Part shown: in pieces, positions 50,626-59,230 of the stretch
How the letters are laid out: each line of letters begins with the position of its first letter
How positions within the stretch are numbered: the first letter of the stretch is position 1
Assembly: GCF_900766215.1 (NCBI RefSeq)
Contig: NZ_CAAFUQ010000057.1
Location: forward strand, 13,365 to 77,364
Direction of reading: 5' to 3'
Length of the DNA stretch: 64,000 bases
Origin: an uncultured Finegoldia sp.
Lineage (GTDB): Bacteria; Bacillota; Clostridia; Tissierellales; Peptoniphilaceae
Notes under the pieces: model-generated
Seen by the model: only the letters and a program-made list of their open reading frames with translations
Told to the model about the DNA's origin: nothing
Databases searched by the model: none
Made by a program: the position numbers and the translations under genes

Positions 50626-51360
50626 ATGGGTCAAAAAGTTAATCCTAAAGGATTAAGAGTTGGTGTTATCAAAGACTGGGATTCAAGATGGTTTGCAGAC
50701 AAAAAAGATTTTGGTGATTATTTAGTAGAAGATCACAAAATTCGTGAACTAATCAAAAAAGAATCTTTCAGCGCTGGTATTAGCAGTATAGCCATCGAAA
50801 GAGCATCAAACAAAATTAAAGTAACTATCAACACAGCTAAACCTGGTATGGTAATTGGCCGTCAAGGTGCTGGGGTTGAAGAATTAAAGAATAAATTAGA
50901 AAAATTAACAGGTAAAAATTTAATCATAAATGTAGAAGAAATTAAGTTCCAAGACTTAGATGCACAATTAGTTGCAGAAAACATTGCATCACAATTAGAA
51001 AGACGTATTTCTTTCAGACGTGCAATGAAACAAACAATGCAAAGAAGCATGAGAGCAGGAGCTTTGGGTATTAAGACTATGGTTTCTGGTAGACTTGGTG
51101 GAGCTGATATGGCAAGAAGCGAAGGATACAGCGAAGGAACTATTCCTCTTCAAACTCTAAGAGCTGCAATCGACTATGGATTTGCAGAAGCAGACACAAC
51201 TTATGGTAAGCTTGGTGTTAAAGTTTGGTTATACAAAGGTGAAATGTTACCTGGTATGACAGAAGAAGATTTACCTGTTTACAAAAACAAAAAAAACGAC
51301 AAAAACAGAAAAAGAAGAAACAATAACAGAAAAGGTAAATCCCAAGCAGCTAAAAACTAA
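50626..51360 (+). CDS. rpsC: 30S ribosomal protein S3
   Basis: A 244-residue protein at the mRNA entry. It has the KH domain (KPGMVIGRQGAGVEELKNKLEKL) and the C-terminal S3 domain (RRAMKQTMQRSMRAGALGIKTMVSGRLGGADMARSE). The Lys/Asn-rich tail (KNKKNDKNRKRRNNNRKG) is longer than in E. coli and common in low-GC anaerobes. Confidence 0.98.
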   Translation: MGQKVNPKGLRVGVIKDWDSRWFADKKDFGDYLVEDHKIRELIKKESFSAGISSIAIERASNKIKVTINTAKPGMVIGRQGAGVEELKNKLEKLTGKNLIINVEEIKFQDLDAQLVAENIASQLERRISFRRAMKQTMQRSMRAGALGIKTMVSGRLGGADMARSEGYSEGTIPLQTLRAAIDYGFAEADTTYGKLGVKVWLYKGEMLPGMTEEDLPVYKNKKNDKNRKRRNNNRKGKSQAAKN

Positions 51361-51381
51361 TTCGAGAGGAGGAAATATTCT

Positions 51382-51825
51382 ATGTTAATGCCTAAAAGAG
51401 TAAAATACCGTAGAGTTCACAGAGGCAGAATGAAAGGTAAAGCATTAAAAGGCAATACTTTAACTTACGGTGATTATGGTATACAAGCGTTAGGTTCTTG
51501 TTGGTTAACAGCTAATCAAATAGAAGCAGCACGTCGTGCGATGACAAGATATATAAAAAGAGGCGGTAACATCTGGATCAAAGTTTTCCCAGATAAGCCA
51601 GTGTCAAAGAAGCCTATCGGTATTCGTATGGGTTCAGGTAAAGGAGCTCCAGAATATTGGGTAGCAGTAATTAAACCAGGTAGAGTATTGTTTGAAATGG
51701 CAGGTGTTCCTGAAGATGTAGCACGTGAAGCTATGAGACTTGCACAACACAAACTACCTATCAAAACTAAATTTATAGCTCGTGAAGAGTTCGGAGAAAA
51801 GGACGGTGAAGCTGATGAAAACTAA
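51382..51825 (+). CDS. rplP: 50S ribosomal protein L16
   Basis: A 147-residue protein of the A-site and central protuberance. MLMPKRVKYRRVHRGRMKG, ITANQ-like TANQIEAARRAMTRYIKRGG and the closing ARLAQHKLPIKTKF pattern (MRLAQHKLPIKTKFI) are typical. It overlaps rpmC by 11 bp. Confidence 0.98.
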   Translation: MLMPKRVKYRRVHRGRMKGKALKGNTLTYGDYGIQALGSCWLTANQIEAARRAMTRYIKRGGNIWIKVFPDKPVSKKPIGIRMGSGKGAPEYWVAVIKPGRVLFEMAGVPEDVAREAMRLAQHKLPIKTKFIAREEFGEKDGEADEN

Positions 51826-52021
51826 AGAAATTCGTAATCTATCAGATCAAGATTTACAAAAACAATTAGAACAATCTAAAAGTGAATTGTTTAATCTACG
51901 TTTTCAATTAGCTACTGGGCAATTAGAAAACCCTATGATGATAGGACTTGTAAAAAAAGATATAGCTCGTATTAAAACTATTATTAGAGAACGTGAGCTA
52001 AACATTGGTAAGGAGGCTTAA
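51815..52021 (+). CDS. rpmC: 50S ribosomal protein L29
   Basis: A 68-residue helical-hairpin protein near the tunnel exit. MKTKEIRNLSDQDLQKQL and KKDIARIKTIIRERE are standard. ATG 51815 is chosen: it lies inside the 3' end of rplP with GGACGGTG upstream; an earlier in-frame start at 51782 would add residues not found in the family. Confidence 0.96.
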   Translation: MKTKEIRNLSDQDLQKQLEQSKSELFNLRFQLATGQLENPMMIGLVKKDIARIKTIIRERELNIGKEA

Positions 52022-52026
52022 CAATT

Positions 52027-52281
52027 ATGGAAAGAAATATGAGAAAAACCATAGTTGGTATAGTTGTTTCAGATAAGATGGATAAGTCAATTATTGTAGA
52101 AGTTAAGACACTTGTCAAAGATCCTAAATACGGTAAACAATTAAGAAAAACAACTAAGTTTAAAGCACACGATGAAGAAAATATCGCTGGTATTGGCGAT
52201 AAAGTTAAGATAATGGAAACAAGACCTCTTTCTAAGACAAAGAACTGGAGACTTGTAGAAATTATAGAAAAAGCTAAGTAA
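52027..52281 (+). CDS. rpsQ: 30S ribosomal protein S17
   Basis: An 84-residue OB-fold primary 16S rRNA binder. RKTIVGIVVSDKMDKSIIVEVKTLVKDPKYGKQLRKTTKFKAHDEEN and VKIMETRPLSKTKNWRLVEI match the family. It follows rpmC by 5 bp; AAGGAGG lies in the rpmC stop region. Confidence 0.98.
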   Translation: MERNMRKTIVGIVVSDKMDKSIIVEVKTLVKDPKYGKQLRKTTKFKAHDEENIAGIGDKVKIMETRPLSKTKNWRLVEIIEKAK

Positions 52282-52305
52282 TTCTTATTACGAAAGGAGA
52301 ATTTT

Positions 52306-52674
52306 ATGATTCAACAAGAAAGTCGTTTGAGAGTTGCAGATAACTCTGGTGCAAAAGAACTACTAGTAATAAGAGTTTTAGGTGGTACTAAAAGAAAGTA
52401 CGCAGCTATCGGAGACATCGTAGTTTGCTCAGTTAAATCTGCACAACCGGGCGGTATGGTTAAAAAAGGTGATGTAGTAAAAGCTGTTATCGTAAGAACA
52501 ACTAAACCATTGGGAAGAGCTGATGGAAGTTACATCAGATTTGACGATAACGCAGCTGTAATTATAAAAGATGATAAAAATCCAGTGGGAACAAGAATTT
52601 TTGGTTCAGTAACTCGTGAATTAAGAGCCAATAACTTCATGAAAATCATCTCATTGGCACCTGAAGTATTATAA
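52306..52674 (+). CDS. rplN: 50S ribosomal protein L14
   Basis: A 122-residue intersubunit protein. MIQQESRLRVADNSGAKEL and the conserved RRDGSYIRFDDNAAVII-type block (RADGSYIRFDDNAAVII) and GTRIFGSVTRELR are present. AAAGGAG before ATG 52306. Confidence 0.98.
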   Translation: MIQQESRLRVADNSGAKELLVIRVLGGTKRKYAAIGDIVVCSVKSAQPGGMVKKGDVVKAVIVRTTKPLGRADGSYIRFDDNAAVIIKDDKNPVGTRIFGSVTRELRANNFMKIISLAPEVL

Positions 52675-52692
52675 TTGGAGGTGTAAAGAGAT

Positions 52693-53001
52693 ATGAAGAT
52701 TAAAAAAGGAGATACTGTAATAGTAATTTCTGGTAAAGACAAAGGTAAGACTGGAAATGTTATTGAAGTATTAGCCAAAGACAATAAAGTGATAGTAGAA
52801 GGAGTTAATATAGTTACTAAACACCAAAAAGCTAACGGACGTGGTGTTGAAAGTGGTCTTATTAAAAAAGAAGCTGCTATCGATGTTTCAAACGTAATGT
52901 ATTATGATGCTAAAAACAAGAAAGGCACAAGATTAGGTTATAAGTTTGAAGACGGTAAGAAAGTTAGATTTATGAAATCTAACAACGAAACTATTAAGTA
53001 A
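52693..53001 (+). CDS. rplX: 50S ribosomal protein L24
   Basis: A 102-residue assembly-initiating protein with a KOW motif near the N-terminus (MKIKKGDTVIVISGKDKGKTGNVIEV). The usual VEGVNIVTKHQK follows. GGAGGTG before ATG 52693. Confidence 0.98.
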   Translation: MKIKKGDTVIVISGKDKGKTGNVIEVLAKDNKVIVEGVNIVTKHQKANGRGVESGLIKKEAAIDVSNVMYYDAKNKKGTRLGYKFEDGKKVRFMKSNNETIK

Positions 53002-53019
53002 CATAAGGAGGGTATAAAC

Positions 53020-53562
53020 TTGACTTCCAGATTAAAAGAAAAATATACAAATGAAGTTGTTCCTTTCTTGGTTGAACGTTTCAAATATGAAAATATAATG
53101 CAAGTTCCAAGATTGGAAAAGATTGTGCTTAACATGGGTTTAGGTTCTTCAAAAGAAAATCCTAAGGCTATCGAAAGTGCTGTCAAAGAATTAGAAACAA
53201 TTACAGGACAACACCCAATTGTAACAAAAGCTAGAAAATCTATCGCTAACTTCAAACTAAGAGAAGGTATGAATGTTGGTGTTAAAGTTACATTACGTGG
53301 TGAAAAAATGTATGATTTCTTAGATAAATTTATGAACATTTCTCTTCCACGTGTAAGAGACTTTAGAGGTATCTCTTCTAAATCATTCGATGGTAGAGGA
53401 AACTATGCTGTAGGTATCAAAGAACAATTAATCTTCCCTGAAATTGAATACGATATGGTAGATCAAATTAGAGGTATGGATATTGTGGTCGTTACTACTG
53501 CAAACACTGACGAAGAAGCTAAGGAATTATTAGACAAAATGGGAATGCCATTTAAGAAATAA
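53020..53562 (+). CDS. rplE: 50S ribosomal protein L5 (TTG start)
   Basis: A 180-residue 5S rRNA-binding protein. KIVLNMGLGSS, TKARKSIANFKLREGMNVGVKVTLRG and SLPRVRDFRGIS are as expected. Translation starts at TTG 53020 with GGAGGG upstream; there is no ATG at the N-terminus of the family alignment. Confidence 0.97.
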   Translation: MTSRLKEKYTNEVVPFLVERFKYENIMQVPRLEKIVLNMGLGSSKENPKAIESAVKELETITGQHPIVTKARKSIANFKLREGMNVGVKVTLRGEKMYDFLDKFMNISLPRVRDFRGISSKSFDGRGNYAVGIKEQLIFPEIEYDMVDQIRGMDIVVVTTANTDEEAKELLDKMGMPFKK

Positions 53563-53574
53563 GGAGGAGTTTTA

Positions 53575-53760
53575 GTGGCTAAAAAATCAATGATCGCAAA
53601 ACAAAAAAGACCTGCAAAGTTTAGCACAAGAGAATATAACAGATGCAAAATTTGTGGTAGACCTCACGGATATTTAAAGAAATATGGCATCTGCCGTATA
53701 TGCTTTAGAGAATTGGCTTATAAAGGCGAAATCCCTGGCGTAAGAAAAGCAAGCTGGTAA
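53575..53760 (+). CDS. rpsN: 30S ribosomal protein S14, zinc type (GTG start)
   Basis: A 61-residue zinc-ribbon S14. It has the two CxxC pairs (RCKICGRP and GICRICFRE) that bind Zn(II) and the family tail GVRKASW. Starts at GTG 53575 after GGAGGAG. No zinc-free paralogue is in this cluster. Confidence 0.97.
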   Translation: MAKKSMIAKQKRPAKFSTREYNRCKICGRPHGYLKKYGICRICFRELAYKGEIPGVRKASW

Positions 53761-53781
53761 GAAAGGAAGGAGGAAGCTTTT

Positions 53782-54177
53782 ATGATGACTGATCCTATAG
53801 CAGATATGCTAACAAGAATAAGAAACGCAGTTAATGCGAAACATAAAGTTGTTGAAGTTCCTGCATCTAATATCAAAAAATCAATAGCTCAAATTTTATT
53901 AGATGAAGGATTTATCGATGGTTTCAATGTTACTGATGATGGTAAACAAGGAATCATTACAATAGATTTAAAATATGGTCCTAACGAAGAAAAAGTAATT
54001 TCAGGTATCAAGAGAATATCTAAACCTGGACTTCGTGTCTATGCCAGAGCAAATGAAGTTCCTAAGGTTTTAGGCGGACTTGGTATTGCTATTGTCTCTA
54101 CATCAAAAGGCCTTGTAACTGATAAAGTTGCTAGAAAAGAAGGTATTGGTGGAGAAGTAATTTGTTACGTATGGTAA
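53782..54177 (+). CDS. rpsH: 30S ribosomal protein S8
   Basis: A 131-residue central-domain binder of 16S rRNA; in E. coli it is the repressor of the spc operon. MTDPIADMLTRIRNAVNAKHK and the closing STSKGLVTDKVARKEGIGGEVICYVW are canonical. Start at ATG 53782 or the adjacent ATG 53785 after GGAGGAAG. Confidence 0.98.
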   Translation: MMTDPIADMLTRIRNAVNAKHKVVEVPASNIKKSIAQILLDEGFIDGFNVTDDGKQGIITIDLKYGPNEEKVISGIKRISKPGLRVYARANEVPKVLGGLGIAIVSTSKGLVTDKVARKEGIGGEVICYVW

Positions 54178-54203
54178 CACAAACATTATAAGGAGGTTTG
54201 ACC

Positions 54204-54743
54204 ATGTCAAGAATTGGATTAAAACCAATTGAAATTCCTAATGGCGTTGAAGTAAAAATAACTGAAGACAATTTGTGTACTGTAAAAGGACCAAAAGGTG
54301 AATTAGTTGAACAAATGCCAAAGGAAATGATTATCAAAGTAGAAGATAATACAATCACAGTTTCAAGACCTTCAGACATTAAAAAACACAAATCACTTCA
54401 TGGTTTAACAAGAACTCTTGTTTTCAACATGATTGAAGGTGTTACTGAAGGATATAAGAAAACTTTAATTATAGAAGGTACTGGTTACAGAGCAGCTAAA
54501 CAAGGTAAGAAATTAGTGTTAAACTTGGGATATTCTCACACAATTGAAAAAGAAGATCCAGAAGGAATCTCAGTAGAAGTTCCAGAACAACACACATTAA
54601 TTATCAGTGGTATCAACAAACAACAAGTTGGTAACTACGCTGCAAAAATCAGAGACTTAAGAGGACCTGAACCATACAAGGGTAAAGGTATCAGATATGA
54701 AGATGAACATATTAGACGTAAAGTCGGTAAAACAGGTAAGTAA
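54204..54743 (+). CDS. rplF: 50S ribosomal protein L6
   Basis: A 179-residue protein near the factor-binding site, made of two similar domains. MSRIGLKPIEIPNGVEV and IRDLRGPEPYKGKGIRYEDEHIRRKVGK are standard. ATG 54204 is chosen; the in-frame TTG at 54198 touches the AAGGAGG ribosome binding site. Confidence 0.98.
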   Translation: MSRIGLKPIEIPNGVEVKITEDNLCTVKGPKGELVEQMPKEMIIKVEDNTITVSRPSDIKKHKSLHGLTRTLVFNMIEGVTEGYKKTLIIEGTGYRAAKQGKKLVLNLGYSHTIEKEDPEGISVEVPEQHTLIISGINKQQVGNYAAKIRDLRGPEPYKGKGIRYEDEHIRRKVGKTGK

Positions 54744-54757
54744 GAAAGGAGTAAGGT

Positions 54758-55120
54758 ATGTTTAAGAAAATTGATAAAAATGCAAATAGAGTTAAAAGAC
54801 ATCTACGTATTCGTAAGAACCTTACAGGAACTTCTGAAAAACCAAGATTATGCGTATTCAAGTCTAATACTAACATCTATGCACAATTAATCGATGATGT
54901 TAACCACAACACATTAGTAGCTGCATCAACATTAGATAAAGATTACAAAGGTGAATCAAAATCTAACATGGAAGCTGCAAAACTTGTTGGTGAATTAATC
55001 GGTAAGAAAGCTATCGACAAAGGCATTGAACAATGCGTATTTGACAGATCTGGATATTTATATCACGGAAAAGTTAAAGAATTAGCTGAAGGTGCTAGAA
55101 GCGCCGGACTTAAATTTTAG
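54758..55120 (+). CDS. rplR: 50S ribosomal protein L18
   Basis: A 120-residue 5S rRNA binder. RHLRIRKNLTGTSEKPRLCVFKSNTNIYAQLIDD and VFDRSGYLYHGKVKELAEGARSAGL match the family. AAAGGAG before ATG 54758. Confidence 0.98.
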   Translation: MFKKIDKNANRVKRHLRIRKNLTGTSEKPRLCVFKSNTNIYAQLIDDVNHNTLVAASTLDKDYKGESKSNMEAAKLVGELIGKKAIDKGIEQCVFDRSGYLYHGKVKELAEGARSAGLKF

Positions 55121-55140
55121 TGCAAGGGAGGTATTTAGTA

Positions 55141-55647
55141 TTGGAACTTTTAAATAAAGAAGTAGAAGGTTTAGAATTAGAAGAAAGAGTTGTAAATATT
55201 AACCGTGTAGCTAAGGTTGTTAAGGGTGGTAGAAACTTTAGATTCGCAGCCCTTGTAGTAGTTGGAGATAAAAACGGACACGTTGGTGTTGGTATTGGTA
55301 AAGCACAAGAAGTACCAGAAGCTATTAGAAAAGCTAGCCAAGATGCTAAAAAACACATCTTCACAGTTCCTATCGTAAACACAACTATTCCTCACCAAGT
55401 AACAGGAATATTCGGTGCTGGTAGAGTATTATTAAAACCAGCTGGAGAAGGTACTGGAGTTATCGCCGGAGGACCTGTTCGTGCGGTATGTGAATTAGCA
55501 GGTATCAAAGACGTTCGTTCTAAATCATTGGGAACATCAAACCCTCAAAACATTGTTAATGCAACTGTAGAAGGACTTAAATCACTTAAGACAGCTGAAC
55601 AAGTAGCTAAATTAAGAGGAAAGTCTGTAGAAGAAATTTTAAAATAA
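55141..55647 (+). CDS. rpsE: 30S ribosomal protein S5 (TTG start)
   Basis: A 168-residue protein of the decoding region and mRNA entry. VVNINRVAKVVKGGRNFRFAALVVVGDKNGHVGVGIGKAQEVPEAIRKA is the double-stranded RNA-binding core. TTG 55141 with GGGAGG upstream is preferred over the in-frame GTG 55120, which lies across the rplR stop and precedes the ribosome binding site. Confidence 0.96.
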   Translation: MELLNKEVEGLELEERVVNINRVAKVVKGGRNFRFAALVVVGDKNGHVGVGIGKAQEVPEAIRKASQDAKKHIFTVPIVNTTIPHQVTGIFGAGRVLLKPAGEGTGVIAGGPVRAVCELAGIKDVRSKSLGTSNPQNIVNATVEGLKSLKTAEQVAKLRGKSVEEILK

Positions 55648-55660
55648 GGAGGGCTTTTAA

Positions 55661-55843
55661 GTGAGTAAATTAAAGATCACTCTTAAAAAGAGCAAAATCG
55701 GTAGAATTGAAAAACACATTAGAACTTGTGAAGCCCTTGGACTTCATAAAATCGGACAATCAGTAATCAAAGAAGACAATGATGCAGTACGTGGAATGAT
55801 TAGACACATTGCATTCATGGTTGACGTAGAAGAAGTTAAGTAG
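55661..55843 (+). CDS. rpmD: 50S ribosomal protein L30 (GTG start)
   Basis: A 60-residue protein. LKITLKKSKIGRIEKHIRTCEALGLHKIGQSV is the L30 core. Starts at GTG 55661 after GGAGGG. Full length for the bacterial short form. Confidence 0.97.
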   Translation: MSKLKITLKKSKIGRIEKHIRTCEALGLHKIGQSVIKEDNDAVRGMIRHIAFMVDVEEVK

Positions 55844-55854
55844 GAGGTGTTATA

Positions 55855-56304
55855 GTGAAATTACACAACTTAAGACCTGCTAAAGGTGGAGAAGTAAAAG
55901 CAAGAAAAAGAGTTGGTAGAGGTTACGGTTCAGGATTAGGACACAATGCTGGACGTGGTAGAGACGGACAAAACTCAAGATCAGGCGGAGGCGTAAGACC
56001 AGGATTTGAAGGGGGTCAAATGCCTTTATTCAGAAGACTTCCTAAGAGAGGCTTCAAAAACCACTTCGCAAAACAATACGCTGAAATCAACATCAGAGAC
56101 TTAAATTGTTTTGAAGATGGAGACGAAATAACACCAGAAATCCTAGCAAACGCAGGATTCTTTAAGCCAGTTAAGGCAAAAGACGGCGTTAAGATTTTAG
56201 GTGACGGAGAATTAACTAAGAAATTAACTATAAAAGCTAATAAATTTACTAAATCAGCTGAAGAAAAAATTACAAAAGCCGGAGGAAAGGTAGAGGTGAT
56301 TTAA
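55855..56304 (+). CDS. rplO: 50S ribosomal protein L15 (GTG start)
   Basis: A 149-residue late-assembly protein. MKLHNLRPAKGGEVKARKRVGRGYGSGLGHNAGRGRDGQNSR-like Gly/Arg N-terminus and GFEGGQMPLFRRLPKRGF are standard. Starts at GTG 55855 after GGAGGTG; ends 1 bp before secY. Confidence 0.97.
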   Translation: MKLHNLRPAKGGEVKARKRVGRGYGSGLGHNAGRGRDGQNSRSGGGVRPGFEGGQMPLFRRLPKRGFKNHFAKQYAEINIRDLNCFEDGDEITPEILANAGFFKPVKAKDGVKILGDGELTKKLTIKANKFTKSAEEKITKAGGKVEVI

Positions 56305-56305
56305 G

Positions 56306-57580
56306 ATGCTTAAAACCTTAAAAGACGCATGGAAGGTTTTAGACATTCGTAAAAGAATCGGCTTTACTCTACTAATGGTTGTAGTTTTTAGATTAGGTAA
56401 TGCAATACCGGTTCCTTTTATGGATAAGGCCATCATTAAACAAATAATGAGCGGTCAAGAAGGCGGAATAGTTTCTTTATTGAACCTATTAAGTGGGGGA
56501 TCATTGAGACAAATGAGCATATTTGCTCTTTCGATATACCCTTACATTACCGCTTCAATCATTCTTCAACTTTTAACAGTAGCATTTCCTAAATTAGGAG
56601 AACTTACACGTGAAGGTGAAGAAGGAAAGAAGAGAATGGGTAAATACACTAAGATCTGTAGTATAATTTTGGCATTCATTCAAGGATATGCTACAGTTAA
56701 TGGTTTATTTAACAGAGCAATCGTAGACAAAAGCTTCTTAACAGGTTTTGTTATATTAATAAGCTTGGTAGCAGGATCAATGTTTCTAGTATGGCTAGGA
56801 GAAATGATTACTGAAAGAGGTATCGGTAACGGAATTTCAATCTTGATTTTCTTAGGTATCATTTCAAATATGCCAAGACAAATCGGTACAATGATTTATC
56901 AATCTAGACAAGGAATGTTATCTTGGTGGAAAATATTACTTTTCGTACTAATAGCGATTATAATATTAGTAGTAGTGGTATTAATAAACCAAGGTGAAAG
57001 AAGAATTCCTGTACAATACGCAAAAAGAGTAGTTGGAAGAAAAATGTATGGTGGTCAATCAACTCATATTCCAATCAAAGTTAATATGGGTGGTGTAATG
57101 CCAGTAATCTTTGCATCAGCAATATTACAATTACCACAAACAATAGCATTATTATTCGGCAAAGACATGCCAGGATGGTTAGCCCACATATTCACAGTAC
57201 AAACAACATCAGGGTTAGTAATCTTCTCAATAGTAAACATGCTATTGATTATAATATTCGCATTCTTCTACTCAGCAATTCAATTCAACACAGTTGAATA
57301 CGCTAAAAACTTGCAACAATACGGTGGATTCATCATGGGAATTAGACCTGGTAAACCAACAGGCATGTATCTAAAGAAAATTTCTGATAGAGTAACATTT
57401 ATAGGCGCAATCATATTAGCGATAGTTGCATCAGCACCAATGCTAATATCAAAAGCTATAGGAATACAAATCCTATTCGGTGGTACATCAATCATCATCG
57501 TAGTAGGTGTAGTATTAGATACTGTAAAACAAATGGAAAGTATGCTAACTATGAAACACTATAAAGGATTTTTGAAATAA
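56306..57580 (+). CDS. secY: Preprotein translocase subunit SecY
   Basis: A 424-residue channel subunit of the Sec translocon with ten transmembrane helices. RKRIGFTLLMVVVFRLGNAIPVPF starts the first helix; GNGISILIFLGIIS, QGERRIPVQYAKRVVG and the cytoplasmic loop GIRPGKPTGMYLKKI are standard. It begins one base after the rplO stop, with GGAGGAAAGG-type sites inside rplO, so it is translationally linked. Confidence 0.98.
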   Translation: MLKTLKDAWKVLDIRKRIGFTLLMVVVFRLGNAIPVPFMDKAIIKQIMSGQEGGIVSLLNLLSGGSLRQMSIFALSIYPYITASIILQLLTVAFPKLGELTREGEEGKKRMGKYTKICSIILAFIQGYATVNGLFNRAIVDKSFLTGFVILISLVAGSMFLVWLGEMITERGIGNGISILIFLGIISNMPRQIGTMIYQSRQGMLSWWKILLFVLIAIIILVVVVLINQGERRIPVQYAKRVVGRKMYGGQSTHIPIKVNMGGVMPVIFASAILQLPQTIALLFGKDMPGWLAHIFTVQTTSGLVIFSIVNMLLIIIFAFFYSAIQFNTVEYAKNLQQYGGFIMGIRPGKPTGMYLKKISDRVTFIGAIILAIVASAPMLISKAIGIQILFGGTSIIIVVGVVLDTVKQMESMLTMKHYKGFLK

Positions 57581-57590
57581 GGAGTTTATA

Positions 57591-58238
57591 ATGAGATTAA
57601 TATTATTAGGACCTCCGGGAGCAGGTAAAGGAACTCAAGCTAAAAGAGTTATCGAAGAATTTGATATTCCTCACATTTCAACAGGAGATATTTTCAGAAA
57701 AAATATCAAAGAAAAGACAGAACTAGGTCAAAAAGTTGAAGGATTACTTGCAGAAGGAAAACTTGTACCTGATGAATTAACAATAGAAATAGTTTGGGAT
57801 AGATTAGATCAAGAAGATTGCAAAAATGGATTCTTACTTGACGGATTCCCAAGAACAATCCCTCAAGCCGAAGCTCTTGATGAAGGACTAGCTAAAAGAG
57901 GATTGAAACTAGATCGTGTATTGAACATTGACGTTGACAAAGATTCTCTTGTAAAAAGATTATCTGGAAGACGTGTATGTCCTAACTGTGGTGCAAGCTA
58001 TCACATTGACAACAACCCTCCAAAAGTTGAAGGAATTTGTGATGTATGTCAAACTCCAATTATCCAAAGAGAAGACGACAAAGAACAAACTGTACTAGAC
58101 AGAATCAAAGTATATGATTCTCAAACTAAACCTTTAGTAGACTTCTACAACAAACAAGATTTAGTATTCACAGTTGACGGAACTCTTCCAATAGATGAAA
58201 TCACTAATAAGTTAGTAACAGAATTAAAAAAAGGTTAG
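57591..58238 (+). CDS. adk: Adenylate kinase, long form with zinc lid
   Basis: Converts ATP + AMP to 2 ADP. The 215-residue enzyme has the P-loop GPPGAGKGTQAKR (7-19), the AMP site STGDIFR, LDGFPRT and a lid domain with four Cys in two CxxC pairs (CPNCGASY and CDVCQTP) that bind zinc. It follows secY by 10 bp, the usual place. The map gene (methionine aminopeptidase) that usually follows adk is absent here. Confidence 0.98.
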   Translation: MRLILLGPPGAGKGTQAKRVIEEFDIPHISTGDIFRKNIKEKTELGQKVEGLLAEGKLVPDELTIEIVWDRLDQEDCKNGFLLDGFPRTIPQAEALDEGLAKRGLKLDRVLNIDVDKDSLVKRLSGRRVCPNCGASYHIDNNPPKVEGICDVCQTPIIQREDDKEQTVLDRIKVYDSQTKPLVDFYNKQDLVFTVDGTLPIDEITNKLVTELKKG

Positions 58239-58243
58239 AATTA

Positions 58244-58528
58244 ATGAGCCAATACAACAAACTTGAAACAGGACAAGTTGTTTTAAGTACTTGTGGTCGT
58301 GATATGGGCAAACTACAAATGGTTTTGGAAATTCTTGACGATTCTTATGTATTGGTAGTAGATGGAAAACAACGTAAAATCGAAAAACCAAAGAAAAAGA
58401 AGATTAAACATCTTCAAAAATACAACAAAAAGTTGCAATTAGAGAATTTAACAGATAAGAAACTAAGATATATGTTAAACAATTTAAAAAAGGAGGATCA
58501 AGACAAGGATGTCCAAAGAAGTTATTGA
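58244..58528 (+). CDS. KOW-domain (L14e-like) RNA-binding protein
   Basis: A 94-residue protein with a KOW-type N-terminus (ETGQVVLSTCGRDMGKLQMVLEILDDSYVLVVDGK) and a Lys-rich middle (RKIEKPKKKKIKHLQK). Small KOW proteins of this kind commonly sit between adk or map and infA in clostridia; a role in ribosome assembly or translation is inferred from that place. It starts 5 bp after adk with a poor ribosome binding site and overlaps infA by 20 bp. Confidence 0.85.
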   Translation: MSQYNKLETGQVVLSTCGRDMGKLQMVLEILDDSYVLVVDGKQRKIEKPKKKKIKHLQKYNKKLQLENLTDKKLRYMLNNLKKEDQDKDVQRSY

Positions 58529-58724
58529 ATTAGAAGGAACAGTAGTAGATGCTCTTCCTAATACGGTATTTAAGGTAGAACTTCAAAATGGCCATGTAAT
58601 AACAGCTCATATTTCAGGCAAATTAAGAATGAATTATATAAGAATTCTTCCAGGAGACAAGGTAACGGTAGAACTATCACCATACGATTTGGATCGTGGA
58701 AGAATAACATGGAGAAAGAAATAA
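58509..58724 (+). CDS. infA: Translation initiation factor IF-1
   Basis: A 71-residue OB-fold initiation factor that blocks the A-site during initiation. VIELEGTVVDALPNTVFKVELQNGHVITAHISGKLRMNYIRILPGDKVTVELSPYDL is standard. ATG 58509 lies inside the end of the KOW gene, with AAGGAGG upstream, so the two are coupled. Confidence 0.97.
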   Translation: MSKEVIELEGTVVDALPNTVFKVELQNGHVITAHISGKLRMNYIRILPGDKVTVELSPYDLDRGRITWRKK

Positions 58725-58738
58725 ACGGAGGTTAAGCA

Positions 58739-58852
58739 ATGAAAGTAAGACCATCAGTTAAAAAAATGTGCGAAAAGTGCAAGATTATAAAAAGAAAAGG
58801 TCGTGTTATGGTTATTTGCGATAACCCTAAACACAAACAAAGACAAGGTTAG
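58739..58852 (+). CDS. rpmJ: 50S ribosomal protein L36
   Basis: A 37-residue zinc protein. MKVRPSVKKMCEKCKIIKRKGRVMVIC-type sequence with CxxC and C-x4-H (CDNPKHKQRQG) ligands for Zn(II). It follows infA by 14 bp with CGGAGG before ATG 58739 and precedes rpsM by 12 bp, the canonical order. Confidence 0.97.
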   Translation: MKVRPSVKKMCEKCKIIKRKGRVMVICDNPKHKQRQG

Positions 58853-58864
58853 TAGGAGGTATAA

Positions 58865-59215
58865 ATGGCAAGAATTCAAGGTGTCGACTTACCAAATGAC
58901 AAACGTGTAGAAATAGGACTAACTGCAATTTATGGAATAGGTAGACAATCATCAAATAAAATCTTAGCTAAATTAGGAATCAATCCTGACACAAGAGTAA
59001 AAGATTTAACAGAATCTGAATTATCTGATATCAGAACTGAATTAGATAACTATCTTACTGAAGGGGATTTACGTCGTGATGTAGCAATGAACATCAAAAG
59101 ATTAAAAGAAATCAACTGCTACAGAGGATCAAGACACAAAAAAGGCCTTCCAGTAAGAGGACAACATACAAAGAACAATGCAAGAACTCGTAAGGGTCCT
59201 AGAAAACAAGCATAG
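58865..59215 (+). CDS. rpsM: 30S ribosomal protein S13
   Basis: A 116-residue head protein forming intersubunit bridges. ARIQGVDLPNDKRVEIGLTAIYGIGRQSSNKIL and CYRGSRHKKGLPVRGQHTKNNARTRKGPRK are standard. AGGAGG before ATG 58865. First gene of the alpha operon block. Confidence 0.98.
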   Translation: MARIQGVDLPNDKRVEIGLTAIYGIGRQSSNKILAKLGINPDTRVKDLTESELSDIRTELDNYLTEGDLRRDVAMNIKRLKEINCYRGSRHKKGLPVRGQHTKNNARTRKGPRKQA

Positions 59216-59230
59216 AGAGGGGGAAATTAA

